A DNA stretch of 64,000 bases, taken from Kiritimatiellia bacterium (GTDB lineage: Bacteria > Verrucomicrobiota > Kiritimatiellia > RFP12 > UBA1067). The notes under the pieces were generated by a model, which was not told the DNA's origin, ran no database searches, and worked only from the letters and a program-made list of their open reading frames with translations. Shown here in pieces: positions 33,612 to 43,103 of this stretch (positions are counted from its first letter, which is position 1; every line of letters starts with the position of its first letter). Made by a program: the position numbers and the translations under genes. The DNA is taken from positions 17,477-81,476 of the forward strand of contig JAFWKK010000028.1 of the NCBI GenBank assembly GCA_017514235.1, given 5' to 3'.

Positions 33612-35918
33612 TCACTCGACCCGGTTTCCCTCAACGACGATTCCCGCGCAGTTCTCGGGATCGAAGGCGACTCCCGGCGACTGCACGTTCGGCGAAGCCC
33701 GGTACGTGTTGTCGACTATCCTGACGTCCCTGGCGTTGGTCAGGAAGAACTGGGAGCGGAAGGGAAGCTCACTGCGTCTCGGGGTGGGGTCATCAATGAC
33801 ATTGCTGCGGACGACCGCGTTGCTCACGCTGGAAAGATACGCCGTCACGCCGGCGTTGTCGCGAAAGACGTTGCCGTCGATCAGGATGTCGCGGATTATC
33901 GGATAGTCCGTGGTGTCCTGCGACGGATCGGTGCGCAGGTAGATCCCGGTGTAGATCGAGCGCTGCCTGTGGATGGCGCAGCTGCCGGACGGATTGACGT
34001 TGTCAAAGAGGTTGCCGCGAATCACGACATTGCTGACGCCGTATCCTTCGCTCCAAAGATTGCAGGTGTATCCCGTCTCAATCTTGATCGCCCCCATCTC
34101 CTGATGGCGAAAGACATTGTTCTCGACAGTCACGTCACGGGCGAGAATGAGAAGCCCCCGTGCGCGGTTGTCATGGAACTTGCAGTTGCGCACGATGACG
34201 TTGTGCGTGTCGAACGCCCAGTTGAAGAGTATAAAGCCGTCTTTCGTCTCGTCTGGAACGTCCTCGGCGAAGGTTACGTCGAAATCGCTCCTGCCATCCG
34301 ACACGCGCCTTGCCTCGACGAGCGTGCCGAAGAAGCCCGTCGGGGAGTAGTCGCCGTTCCGCAGCTCGATGCGGTCGCCCTTCCGCGCCGTTCCCATCAC
34401 GCTGGCATGCAGGGCCCTGACGGTTCGCGGGCCGGTCCGGTGCGCGAACGCCGTGTTGTCGTGCATGTTCATGATGTCGTCCGCACCAAGCGAAAACTCG
34501 CAGTGCTCGAGCTTCACGAACCCGCGGCTCTGCCAGATGTGGAAATGATCGGCAGTGCACGTGATGACGCGCTTCGGGTCGCCCTTAGGCGGCACGATGT
34601 CCACGCGGTCGAAGGAGACGTGGTGCGATTTGCCGCCCATCACGAAGGCGTGTCCTGGAGTCGAAAGAACCGTCACGTCCTTCAGCTGCAGATGTTCGAC
34701 GTCCTCAAGGCTGAAGCCATGGTAATGATAGTAGTAGTGCTGGACGCGGAAGAGCTGGCCGACGGCGATTCCGTTGGGCGAGTTCTCCACGCGCACCGTG
34801 CGGCCGTCAAGCCAAGTCCGCTTCACGCGGTCCTTAGGACGCTTGTTCATGTCAAGATAACGCGTGATTCCGTCCTCGATGCCGACAGACCGCGTCTTCG
34901 GGTCGTACGCCGAGAGAACGGTCAGGGCCGCATCCTTGTTCGGGAAATTCGCGTAGTCGACGAATTCGAGATCGTAGGACTTCGCATCGACGCGCTTCAC
35001 CCTGGCGATGCTCGCCAGCGGCTCGCGCGACCAGTCCCAGTCAAGCGCGAAGTTCATGAACCTGGTCCGCAGCGAGCGGCGCAAGCACAGGAACGCGCCA
35101 CCGTGCCGGTACGATACGAAAACGGAGCCGCCTCCGTCGAAAGTGAAATCGTGGAAATCCACAAGCGTCAGCGGCGAATTTGAGTTAAGCGCATATCTGC
35201 CGCGCGGCAAGACGAGCCTGGACGCTCCCTTGGCCTTCGCGTCCGCGAACGCCGCGCGCAGCGCAGCCGTGTTATCCGCATTCGTCTCGCTTACCCCGTA
35301 ATCCGCACAGTCGAGCACAGGCCCCGTCGCATTCCGCGGCGCATCGACCTCAAACTCCTCGGCGCCTTGCGGCAGGTTCGCCAACAGGGCCTTGCCGGTC
35401 TTCTCGTTACGCTTCGCAGGGACGAACGCGAACGGCGTGCGTTTCTCGATCTTGAGGTCGGCGATCTCCGCCTTGAGACGGTTCCACCCGTGGAACTGAA
35501 GGCGGTAATCCTTCTCCCCGCCCGTCTCAAACTTCATTTCGCAGCTCTTCCACTCCCCTCCAGTGGGCTTGACGCTGAGCGAGGCGACGTCCTTCTCGTC
35601 GCCGCCCCGCCCCTTCGGGCGCACCAGCACGAACAGGTACGCCTTGTCGCCGTACCCCGTCACCCGCGCCCTGAACGTTACGCGATACCGCTCGCCGGGG
35701 ACGAAGTCGTCAGCAGTCAGCGCATACCGCCGCCAGCCGAACTCGCGTTCTGCGGCGGAACTGTCGATGCTGACGGTGCCGTCGAAGCCGACGTGAGAAA
35801 GCTCCTGACAGAGCACCCTGACCGCAACATCATTGACTTGACGGGGAGCCTGCACCGCACCGGAGCATAAAAGCACCGGCGTCGCAAGGGCGAATGCGAT
35901 TTTGCCTATCTGTTTCAT
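33612..35918 (-). CDS. Secreted right-handed beta-helix protein, GH110-like
   Basis: A 768-residue protein with a signal peptide (MKQIGKIAFALATPVLLC). Residues 30-160 look like a carbohydrate-binding jelly roll (RYRVTFRARVTG). A pectate-lyase-type beta-helix follows: CADYGVSETNADNTAALRAA, FTFDGGGSVFV, and a segment TADHFHIWQSRGFVKLEHCE then GADDIMNMHDNT, which resembles the active region of family 110 alpha-1,3-galactosidases. Later turns read RNCKFHDNRARG and VENNVFRHQ. GH110 enzymes remove alpha-galactose from blood-group-B-type glycans, which would suit a gut bacterium with two beta-galactosidases. The family call is by eye. The start at 35918 has the signal peptide directly behind it; the -10 box is 27 bases upstream. 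Confidence 0.7.
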   Translation of the reverse strand: MKQIGKIAFALATPVLLCSGAVQAPRQVNDVAVRVLCQELSHVGFDGTVSIDSSAAEREFGWRRYALTADDFVPGERYRVTFRARVTGYGDKAYLFVLVRPKGRGGDEKDVASLSVKPTGGEWKSCEMKFETGGEKDYRLQFHGWNRLKAEIADLKIEKRTPFAFVPAKRNEKTGKALLANLPQGAEEFEVDAPRNATGPVLDCADYGVSETNADNTAALRAAFADAKAKGASRLVLPRGRYALNSNSPLTLVDFHDFTFDGGGSVFVSYRHGGAFLCLRRSLRTRFMNFALDWDWSREPLASIARVKRVDAKSYDLEFVDYANFPNKDAALTVLSAYDPKTRSVGIEDGITRYLDMNKRPKDRVKRTWLDGRTVRVENSPNGIAVGQLFRVQHYYYHYHGFSLEDVEHLQLKDVTVLSTPGHAFVMGGKSHHVSFDRVDIVPPKGDPKRVITCTADHFHIWQSRGFVKLEHCEFSLGADDIMNMHDNTAFAHRTGPRTVRALHASVMGTARKGDRIELRNGDYSPTGFFGTLVEARRVSDGRSDFDVTFAEDVPDETKDGFILFNWAFDTHNVIVRNCKFHDNRARGLLILARDVTVENNVFRHQEMGAIKIETGYTCNLWSEGYGVSNVVIRGNLFDNVNPSGSCAIHRQRSIYTGIYLRTDPSQDTTDYPIIRDILIDGNVFRDNAGVTAYLSSVSNAVVRSNVIDDPTPRRSELPFRSQFFLTNARDVRIVDNTYRASPNVQSPGVAFDPENCAGIVVEGNRVE

Positions 35919-35945
35919 CAGTTGCTCTTTTTGCCGTTGCAAGCA

Positions 35946-35951
35946 ATTATA
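35946..35951 (-). promoter_or_regulatory. Extended -10 promoter of the beta-helix protein gene
   Basis: The minus strand reads TGATATAAT, 27 bases before the ATG at 35918, so this gene has a short leader. Confidence 0.65.
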
Positions 35952-35977
35952 TCAAATCTACCGCTCACCCGAGATAA

Positions 35978-35998
35978 TGACCGTGACGGAAACGGTCA
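35978..35998 (-). terminator. Hairpin at the stop codon of the giant LRR gene
   Basis: TGACCGT and ACGGTCA form a 7-bp stem with a 7-base loop, and the TGA stop is in the stem. No T-tract follows, so termination is uncertain. Confidence 0.35.
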
Positions 35999-38900
35999 GT
36001 TCTGCGGTACTACGACTTGAACCTTGAAGAAGCGATAGGTTCTTCCTTCCGAAGAGGCGATGTCGAGTCCGGTCACGTCGTCCCACGCCCCGTCAAGCTT
36101 CTTCGCACCAAGCGTCCGATAGGAGCGATTTGCGCTTTCGCCCTTCAAGATTCGGATCTCCGGCGTTCCGGAAACCAAGAAGATGCCGACGACAAGATCG
36201 TCGTCCGGGTCTTCGGGATCAAGGTCGGCCGCGTAGCATTCCCACCAGGGCCGTCCGTTGGCGGCAGGTTCCTTCGCCAGGGCCTCGTAATCGCACCCGT
36301 GCGCCGCCAGGGCGGCGCTGTAGCCGTTGAGCCACGCGTACGGAACGGCAACGTCGGTCGTAGCTGTCTTGCTGCCTTCGCCGTAGAAAATCACCTCGCA
36401 GCCGTCCGGTATCCCCATGTTAGACGTCGCCCCTTCGAAGCGGATCGGCAGATAGAGCTTCTTAAGTCCGCTGCTGTAAAAGGCATAGTTGGCGATGTTT
36501 GTCGTGGCAAGCGGCACGACGAGCGCCTCCAGATCGGCACAACCATAGAACGCGAAGGTACCGATGTCGGCGATGCCGCTTCCAAGTGCAACGGACTGGA
36601 GCGATGCGCATCTATCGAAGACATACTCTCCAACGCTTGTCATGCTGTCGGGGATCTCGATGGACTTGAGGGAACCACACTCGGAGAACGCTCTTGTGCC
36701 AATCGCCTGAAGGCAGTCCGGCAAAGTCACGGACTCAAGGCCACTGCAACCATAGAATGCCAACGATGCGATGTTCGTGACGGCTCCGAACGAAAGCGAC
36801 TTAAGGGTGGCATTGCGATCAAATGCAAGCTGTGGAATGTTCCTGATGCCCGCACCCAGCGAAACCCGCTCAATCTTCGAAAAGCCCGAAAACGAGACCA
36901 TCTCCGTAATGCCGTCACCTATGACAAGCTCCTTGAGCGATCTCTTGAAGTTGCCGTAAAACGATGAACCGAACGGGAATCCGGTGAGACTCGTCACGCC
37001 GTTGCCGATGACGAGGCGTTCAACCGAAGTGCATCCGTCAAAAGCATTGGCGCCAACGCTGACGACGCTATCCGGGATCACGACCTCGCGAAGACCTGAA
37101 CAGGCCATGAACGCACTATTCCCAATCGCCTTGACGCCGTCGGGAATATTGACGGAGGAAAGCAACGAACACCGGCAGAAAGCGTCGTTGCAGATGTTTG
37201 TCACGCCCTCGGGCATCTCGATCGACCGAAGTGACGAGCAGCCGAAAAAGAGGGAGGCCGGCACGGACCGGAGCCCTGACGGGATGTTGGCCGAACCAAG
37301 CGACGAGCAGTTCCCGAACGCGGCCGATCCAATCTCCTCCACGCCTTCGGGGACAACGATCGACGAGAGTGCCGTGCAGCCGGCGAAAGCCGATGCTCCG
37401 ATGTTGGTGACGCTGGCGGGAATCGTGAATGAGGTCAGTCCCGTGCAGCCGGAGAATGCGGAAGCCCCGATCGACGTGATTCCCGCTCCCAGCGTGACGG
37501 AGGCAAGGGACCTGCGGTTTTCGAACGCATTGGCCGGTATGCCGCTTCTCACGCCGCCCCCGATTGAAAGCGTCTGCAATTGGCTGTAGCTGTTGAAGTC
37601 GAATGCGTCCAGATTGGTCACGCCGTTTCCGATGACAAGCGTGCGAAGACCCGTGCAGCGGCTGAAGGCGTTCGCCCCTATGCTCGTCACGCTGTCGGGG
37701 ATCACAACCGTCTGAAGCAGCTCGCAGCCCGCGAACGCCGAGCCCGGAATCGACTGCACGCCGCCCCCGATGACAACCTCCGTAAGATTGGTTGTCTGCG
37801 ACAGCGAAAATCCGTTCATGGACGTAATGCCGTCGCCTGTGCGCACGGACGTGATCGAACGGCATCCGTCGAAAGCAGACGTACCGACGGAAACGACACT
37901 ATCCGGAAGCCACACCGTTTGCAGCGCCGAGCAGTAGGCGAACGCCCTGGCTCCAATGTTCGTAAGGCCGTTCGCGAAGGTAAATGCCGCCAGGCTCGAG
38001 CAGGACTGGAAGGCGGACTCACCGATAGCCAAAAGACCTGCACCGCCGGTGACCGAGGCGAGCGAACCGCATCCGCAGAATGCCTGTTCTTCAATAACCC
38101 GGACACCGGCCGGAATATGCACCGACAGCAAAGAGGAACAACCGTAGAACGCGTTGTCGCCAATGCTCGAAACGCTGTCGGGAACTTCAAACTCCGCCAG
38201 GCTGCGACATTCGTAGAACGCCCAGTAGCCAATGGACTCCAGATTGACGGCACCCGTCACGGAAACCAGGTTCGGGCAGCGTAAGAAGGCCATTGGCGCG
38301 ATGGACTTCACGCCAGCGCCCATCACGACATTGGCAAGAGCCGGACATTGCCGGAAGGCGCTGCCGCCGACAGACGTCACGCTGTCGGGGATCTCCACGC
38401 TGACGAGGGAAGTCTGCTCGAAGGCGCAGGATCCGATCGTGACAAGACTCTCCGGAAGCTCAACGTCGCGAAGCGACGTGCATTTGCTGAACGCATCACT
38501 GCCAATGTTCGTCACGGACGCTCCGAAGACGACGGACGAGAAGTTGGTGCACCCCTGGAACACGCCGTCAACGACGGACGGGGTGCGGACTTCAACTTCC
38601 TCAAGCAGCGGATAGTTGTCCTTGAAGGAAGCGAATCCGAAGCCGCTGCCGTACACCGAGATCGAACCCAACCCGACACCGAGCGCAATGCGCCTTATGC
38701 CCGCGCATGTGGCATCGAAAGCTGACTGGCCTATGCCCGTAAGCGAATCGGGAAGCTCTGCCTCTTCCAAGGCCGAACAGCCTGTGAATGCCTGATGGCC
38801 GATGCTGCGAAGCCCCTCGTGAAACGCCACATGCACGAGCGAAGTGCAGTTTTGGAACGCCAAGGCTCCGATGGAAACAACGTTCGAGGGGACCGAAAGA

Positions 38901-41644
38901 TTCGTGAGGCCAGTGCAACCGGAGAAAGCCATGTCACCAATGGAAACAACGTTCGGGGGGAATGAAACGTCCGCAAGGTTCTTGCAACCGCTGAAAGCCT
39001 GATGGCCGATGGTCTGCACGCCTGAGCCGAGCAAAACGAAGGCAAGACTCGTGCACCCGTTAAATGCGCTCCGGCTTATCGCTGATACGCTGTCCGGGAT
39101 GTCGATCCGGCTAAGCGCAGAGCAGTTGTAAAAGGCATTCTCCGGTATTTCCAGGAGCGTATCGGGGAGCGTCACGCTCGTCAGCGCCGAACAGGCCAGG
39201 AACGGATTGCTCGCAAGCGCAGTGATTCCATGACCGAAGACGACTTCCTCAAGGTTGTGGAAGAGGCTGAACGAAAGGTTGGAAATATCCGTACCGCCGG
39301 CTCCGATGACGACGCGTCTCAGGTTCGGGCAGCCGTTCAATACCGACGTGTTCAGGGACGCCAAGGTGCCGGGGAACGCGATCTCTTCCAGCGCGGCGCA
39401 GTTGTTGAAGCAGTAGTCGCCAATCGAGACCACGCCATTCGGAACAGTTACATCGCATAGCGAATGGCACCCGTTGAACGCATTTGCGCCGATATTTGTG
39501 ACGCCTGCTCCGATGGCGATTGATTCCAGAGACGAGCAACCTGAAAAAGCGTTGCTGCCGATATCGCCAACCGATGCGCCCATCGTCACGTTCGTAAGCG
39601 CCGCACAGCCCTGGAACGCCCCTGCCGGAATGTTCGTCACGGAGATTCCTGCCACGATGGACTCAAGCGGAGTGTCAGCGAAGGAGAACGGGGTCAAGGA
39701 GGTCACGCCGGCTCCGAGCCGTGCAAACTTCACGCTGGTGCACGAGCGAAACGCATCCACCCCTACTTGTGTCACACTGTCGGGTATTGTCAACGACTCT
39801 AACGCCCTGCAATTGCAGAACGCCTCGTCTCCGATGCTCGTCACCCCATCCGGAAAGTCGACCGAGCGCAATGCGGAACAGCCGTAGAACGCCCTGTCGC
39901 CGATGCTACCGACAGAAGTTCCGATGACAATCGAGCGAAGGGCCGTGGACGACTGGAACATCCCGGCTGGAATGTTCGCCACGCTGTTGCCGATGACGAC
40001 CTCCTCAAGGCTGCCGCCGACGAATCCGCCGAAACCCGAGAGGCTTTCCACCGTGTCGCCGGTGTCAAAGTAGCGGATCGGGCACATCCCGAATGCAGCG
40101 GAGCCCAACGAGACGATACTGTCCGGTATTTCAACCGTCGTGATGGCCGTGTTGTAGAACGCCATCGCGCCGATGGTTTCAAGACCTTCGACAAGATCGC
40201 ATTCCGAGAGCGAGGCGCAGTGGAAGAAGGCATACTGACCGATCGTCCTGATGGCGGGGGGCAACGCAACAGGCTCCAGAGCCGTACACTCGTAGAATGC
40301 ATACTCGCCGATCGTCTCGACGCCGGATGGAATCGCGATGTCGGCGAGCGCGGAACAGTTGTAAAAGGCATTCGCCGGAACCGCCGTGAGGCCCGGCGGA
40401 AGGACTACGCCGACAAGAGCGCTGCATCCCTTGAAAGTGCCATAGCCGAAAGTCACAGCATCCGCAGGGAGCGACGCCCGCCTCAAGGCACGGCAGTTCT
40501 CGAAGAGCGACGGGCCGAGCGCCCCCGCGCCGCCGGCAACGGTCGCGTTCGTCAGGGACGTACAGCTTTCAAATGCACGAGAGCCGACGGAAGCGACGGC
40601 AGACGGAACGATGACATCCAGCAGTGCCGTGCAACGGGAAAACGCAGACTCGCCGACAGACAGGACCGTCGAGGGAAATGTCACGCCCGCCAGACTTTCG
40701 CAGGACGCGAATGCCGACGTTCCGATAGAGAGAAGTCCCTCCGGCAGGGAAACGTCCGCGAGCTTGCGGCAGGCTGCAAACGCTCGAACGCCGATGTTCG
40801 TGACGCTCGCAGGAACGGTCACGGCGACGAGATTCGTCTCGCCGTAGAATGCCCGCTCGCCGACTTCGGCCGTTCCCGAGCCGATTGAAACATTTGTGAT
40901 TGTATTTGCAGCGCTTCCAAACACCTGCCGAAAACCGCTGTCCGAATATTCGGTCGCAGCCGGGAACGTGCATGGGGTTAGAACCTCATGCAGTGAAGCG
41001 CAACCTTCGAACTGAGGAATGCCGGTGAAATAAGTGCCCGTGGTCGTCCGTTCCTGTTTTGTGAACGTCGTCCTCACCGGCAGCTCGATGCGTTCCAACG
41101 CCGTGCATCTCGAAAACGCACCGCTCCCGAGCACTGGCGAACTGCCGTTATGGAAGTTGACGTCGCGCAGATTCACGCAACCCTCGAACGCACGCCAGGA
41201 GATCGACATGAGGGTTGAGGGGAGAGTCACGCTCACAAGGTTGCTGCACGCCTGAAAGGCGTAGGGGTGGATCACGGTCACGCCCTCGGGGACCGTCACG
41301 CTCGTGATGTTTGTGCAGCCGTAGAACGCATAGGGGGCAATGTGTTCGCCTGTCCACGATTGGGTTTCCGAACCTATAACAGGGATGATGATGGCGCCCG
41401 CCGTTGCCTTGTCGATCGCCGTCCCCTTCGTTGGTACCGTAACATTCCCGGATGGAGTTCCTACGCCCATGATCACGCACGAATTGCCGATATCGCCGAT
41501 GCCAGTTTCGCGACTGCCGGTATTCCCATTTATCGAGAAATAATAACACCAGTTTATGCCATTTATGTTGACCGTCTCATTGCCGGCAAACGACGAAAGA
41601 CACAAAAGACCGGACGTGAACAATACGGACAGTTTCATCTTCAT
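35996..41644 (-). CDS. Giant secreted BspA-like leucine-rich-repeat protein
   Basis: An 1882-residue protein with a signal peptide (MKMKLSVLFTSGLLCLSSFAG). Residues about 100-1720 are an unbroken array of roughly seventy repeats of about 23 residues with the LRR_5/BspA pattern (IGDRAFYGCSALRSVDFPDG). BspA-like proteins are surface adhesins of host-associated bacteria and protists. The C-terminal 130 residues are different (PYAWLNGY, PWWECYAADLDPEDPDDD, YRFFKVQV) and probably form a beta-sandwich. No LPxTG, PEP-CTERM or porin-secretion tail is seen, so anchoring is unclear. The ATG at 41644 has AGGGAGG 7 bases ahead, which is preferred over the in-frame GTG at 41668. Confidence 0.92.
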   Translation of the reverse strand: MKMKLSVLFTSGLLCLSSFAGNETVNINGINWCYYFSINGNTGSRETGIGDIGNSCVIMGVGTPSGNVTVPTKGTAIDKATAGAIIIPVIGSETQSWTGEHIAPYAFYGCTNITSVTVPEGVTVIHPYAFQACSNLVSVTLPSTLMSISWRAFEGCVNLRDVNFHNGSSPVLGSGAFSRCTALERIELPVRTTFTKQERTTTGTYFTGIPQFEGCASLHEVLTPCTFPAATEYSDSGFRQVFGSAANTITNVSIGSGTAEVGERAFYGETNLVAVTVPASVTNIGVRAFAACRKLADVSLPEGLLSIGTSAFASCESLAGVTFPSTVLSVGESAFSRCTALLDVIVPSAVASVGSRAFESCTSLTNATVAGGAGALGPSLFENCRALRRASLPADAVTFGYGTFKGCSALVGVVLPPGLTAVPANAFYNCSALADIAIPSGVETIGEYAFYECTALEPVALPPAIRTIGQYAFFHCASLSECDLVEGLETIGAMAFYNTAITTVEIPDSIVSLGSAAFGMCPIRYFDTGDTVESLSGFGGFVGGSLEEVVIGNSVANIPAGMFQSSTALRSIVIGTSVGSIGDRAFYGCSALRSVDFPDGVTSIGDEAFCNCRALESLTIPDSVTQVGVDAFRSCTSVKFARLGAGVTSLTPFSFADTPLESIVAGISVTNIPAGAFQGCAALTNVTMGASVGDIGSNAFSGCSSLESIAIGAGVTNIGANAFNGCHSLCDVTVPNGVVSIGDYCFNNCAALEEIAFPGTLASLNTSVLNGCPNLRRVVIGAGGTDISNLSFSLFHNLEEVVFGHGITALASNPFLACSALTSVTLPDTLLEIPENAFYNCSALSRIDIPDSVSAISRSAFNGCTSLAFVLLGSGVQTIGHQAFSGCKNLADVSFPPNVVSIGDMAFSGCTGLTNLSVPSNVVSIGALAFQNCTSLVHVAFHEGLRSIGHQAFTGCSALEEAELPDSLTGIGQSAFDATCAGIRRIALGVGLGSISVYGSGFGFASFKDNYPLLEEVEVRTPSVVDGVFQGCTNFSSVVFGASVTNIGSDAFSKCTSLRDVELPESLVTIGSCAFEQTSLVSVEIPDSVTSVGGSAFRQCPALANVVMGAGVKSIAPMAFLRCPNLVSVTGAVNLESIGYWAFYECRSLAEFEVPDSVSSIGDNAFYGCSSLLSVHIPAGVRVIEEQAFCGCGSLASVTGGAGLLAIGESAFQSCSSLAAFTFANGLTNIGARAFAYCSALQTVWLPDSVVSVGTSAFDGCRSITSVRTGDGITSMNGFSLSQTTNLTEVVIGGGVQSIPGSAFAGCELLQTVVIPDSVTSIGANAFSRCTGLRTLVIGNGVTNLDAFDFNSYSQLQTLSIGGGVRSGIPANAFENRRSLASVTLGAGITSIGASAFSGCTGLTSFTIPASVTNIGASAFAGCTALSSIVVPEGVEEIGSAAFGNCSSLGSANIPSGLRSVPASLFFGCSSLRSIEMPEGVTNICNDAFCRCSLLSSVNIPDGVKAIGNSAFMACSGLREVVIPDSVVSVGANAFDGCTSVERLVIGNGVTSLTGFPFGSSFYGNFKRSLKELVIGDGITEMVSFSGFSKIERVSLGAGIRNIPQLAFDRNATLKSLSFGAVTNIASLAFYGCSGLESVTLPDCLQAIGTRAFSECGSLKSIEIPDSMTSVGEYVFDRCASLQSVALGSGIADIGTFAFYGCADLEALVVPLATTNIANYAFYSSGLKKLYLPIRFEGATSNMGIPDGCEVIFYGEGSKTATTDVAVPYAWLNGYSAALAAHGCDYEALAKEPAANGRPWWECYAADLDPEDPDDDLVVGIFLVSGTPEIRILKGESANRSYRTLGAKKLDGAWDDVTGLDIASSEGRTYRFFKVQVVVPQN
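36450..41340 (-). repeat. Tandem array of about 69-base LRR-coding repeats
   Basis: Degenerate units of about 69 bases encode the 23-residue BspA repeats. The protein motif is much better kept than the DNA, so the array is old. Boundaries are approximate. Confidence 0.8.
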
Positions 41645-41670
41645 GTCAATCCTCCCTTGTGATGCCACGC

Positions 41671-41676
41671 ATTATA
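41671..41676 (-). promoter_or_regulatory. Extended -10 promoter of the giant LRR gene
   Basis: The minus strand reads TGGTATAAT, 26 bases before the ATG at 41644. The leader contains a strong Shine-Dalgarno AGGGAGG. Confidence 0.75.
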
Positions 41677-41727
41677 CCATAATTCCGCCCTCTTACACAC
41701 TACAATAACATCACCGAGCGATCCGCG

Positions 41728-41768
41728 AGCACACGAAATGCCTTTTGCAAAAGACCCTTTCGCGTGCT
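41728..41768 (-). terminator. Nested inverted repeat after the TIM-barrel hydrolase-like gene
   Basis: AGCACACGAAA and TTTCGCGTGCT form an 11-base stem with one mismatch. The loop holds a second perfect palindrome TTTTGCAAAA (41743-41752). It lies 24 bases after the stop at 41792 and probably ends the lacZ2-purN-glyS transcript. A short run of TTCGTGT-like words follows on the plus strand. Confidence 0.5.
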
Positions 41769-41791
41769 TCGTGTATTCCGTATTTCCGAAA

Positions 41792-43099
41792 TCACTTCTT
41801 TTGCTCAAAGCGCAGCAGGACGCCGCTGCCGCGAATGAGCGCGAGGTCGAACTCCGACCCGACGGGCGACCAGGTGCGGGCGAGCGCGTCGAATCGCAAC
41901 ATCGGCGCAGGCGCGGCAACGTGTATCGTGCGGTCTTTTCTGTAGTCGCAGTTCACGACCATCAGGCAAGGCAGCCTTCCCGGCACCTCGAACCTCGTGA
42001 CAAGCGTCGTGTCCGCAAGGTCCTGCAGGTCCTCAAGCTCCGCATACGGCGTTTCGGGAGTTATCTTCAGGAGCGCCTGGTCGCAGTATGGCGTAGTGCC
42101 CGGCGGGTGCCGTCCCTGGAAATACGCCCCCGTGAACTTCAGGCGCGACAGGATCCTCGCGATCGAGACGAACTCCCTGTTTAGCGTCTTCAGCACTTCG
42201 TACTTGTCGCTCGGCGTTCCGTCCATCTCAACGATCGCGCCGTCGTGCCCCCTTCTGCTGTACACGTAGTAGTAGATGCCCTGTGCACCGTACGCAGCGG
42301 TAGTATAGACGAGAAAACGCATCTCGTCAGGTCCTGGGACCCGAGGGGAGCGAGGCGAGGCGAGCTTGCCCGGCACCCACGTGCACGACTGCACGCCGTT
42401 CCAAAACGGAATACGCCGCGCGCTTGCACTCTGACGTATGATCCCCAGGTTGAGAAAGTAGTTCCGGCCGTCGCCGGTGCGCTTGAACTGGTAGTGGTCG
42501 TGGGTGATGAAATCTGGGCGCACCATCTCGCCGAAAAGCCTCACGTGCTCCCAATACGCTCGGATGATGTCCCCGTCGACTCCAAGCTGCTCGTTGTTCG
42601 CGTACGTCGGCAGCAGGTTGATCCACGCCGGATGCTTCGGGTCGACGCGGCGCAGCCACTCCACCTCCCTCGAAACAGAGACGAATCGCTTGGCCGACGG
42701 CTCGTCGCGCAGCTGGTAGACATAGAGAGCCGGATGGTCCTTGGTGCGGCGCAGCTCCTCGATCGCAGCCTTTTCCTTCGCAGGATCGGCGAACTCCAGC
42801 CCGTAGTTAATGAAGTTAGGCTTGTAGATGGCGCGCATCCCGTACTTCGCGAGCAGGTCGAGGTCTTCCGGCGTCGCAGCCCACGCAACGTTGAAGCCGC
42901 CCTCCTTGAGCTGCTTCACCCATGTCTCGTTCAGCGGGGGGCACTGCGAATTCCCGCTCATCCAGCCAGGTCCGCCCCAGTAAGACACGACAGGCTCGCC
43001 TGGGTCCCAAGCAGCCCTTGCCGCCGGCAGGCCTGCTGCAAATGCAAACGACGACGCCGAAGCTGCCGCCGCGCCCAGAAGGAACAGTCGCGCTTTCAT
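41792..43099 (-). CDS. Secreted TIM-barrel glycoside-hydrolase-like protein
   Basis: A 435-residue protein with an N-terminal signal peptide (MKARLFLLGAAAASASSFAFA). The body looks like a GH42/GH-A-type barrel: LKEGGFNVAWAATPEDLDLL near the start, YQLRDEPSAKRF with an Asp-Glu pair near residue 128 that could be the acid/base, PDFITHDHYQF, and YGAQGIYYYVYSRRG late in the barrel. A C-terminal beta domain ends the protein. No family can be fixed by eye. It starts four bases after glyS and shares its transcript, although the functions are unrelated. Confidence 0.6.
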   Translation of the reverse strand: MKARLFLLGAAAASASSFAFAAGLPAARAAWDPGEPVVSYWGGPGWMSGNSQCPPLNETWVKQLKEGGFNVAWAATPEDLDLLAKYGMRAIYKPNFINYGLEFADPAKEKAAIEELRRTKDHPALYVYQLRDEPSAKRFVSVSREVEWLRRVDPKHPAWINLLPTYANNEQLGVDGDIIRAYWEHVRLFGEMVRPDFITHDHYQFKRTGDGRNYFLNLGIIRQSASARRIPFWNGVQSCTWVPGKLASPRSPRVPGPDEMRFLVYTTAAYGAQGIYYYVYSRRGHDGAIVEMDGTPSDKYEVLKTLNREFVSIARILSRLKFTGAYFQGRHPPGTTPYCDQALLKITPETPYAELEDLQDLADTTLVTRFEVPGRLPCLMVVNCDYRKDRTIHVAAPAPMLRFDALARTWSPVGSEFDLALIRGSGVLLRFEQKK

Positions 43100-43103
43100 G
43101 GTC

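Noticed and set aside
35919-35942. TTG at 35942 as start of the beta-helix protein
   Set aside because: It lies 3 bases after the -10 box and would put charged residues before the signal peptide; ATG 35918 is better.
36450-41340. Regular repeats that might suggest a CRISPR array
   Set aside because: The period is about 69 bases, the units are degenerate and the frame is open throughout as LRR protein.
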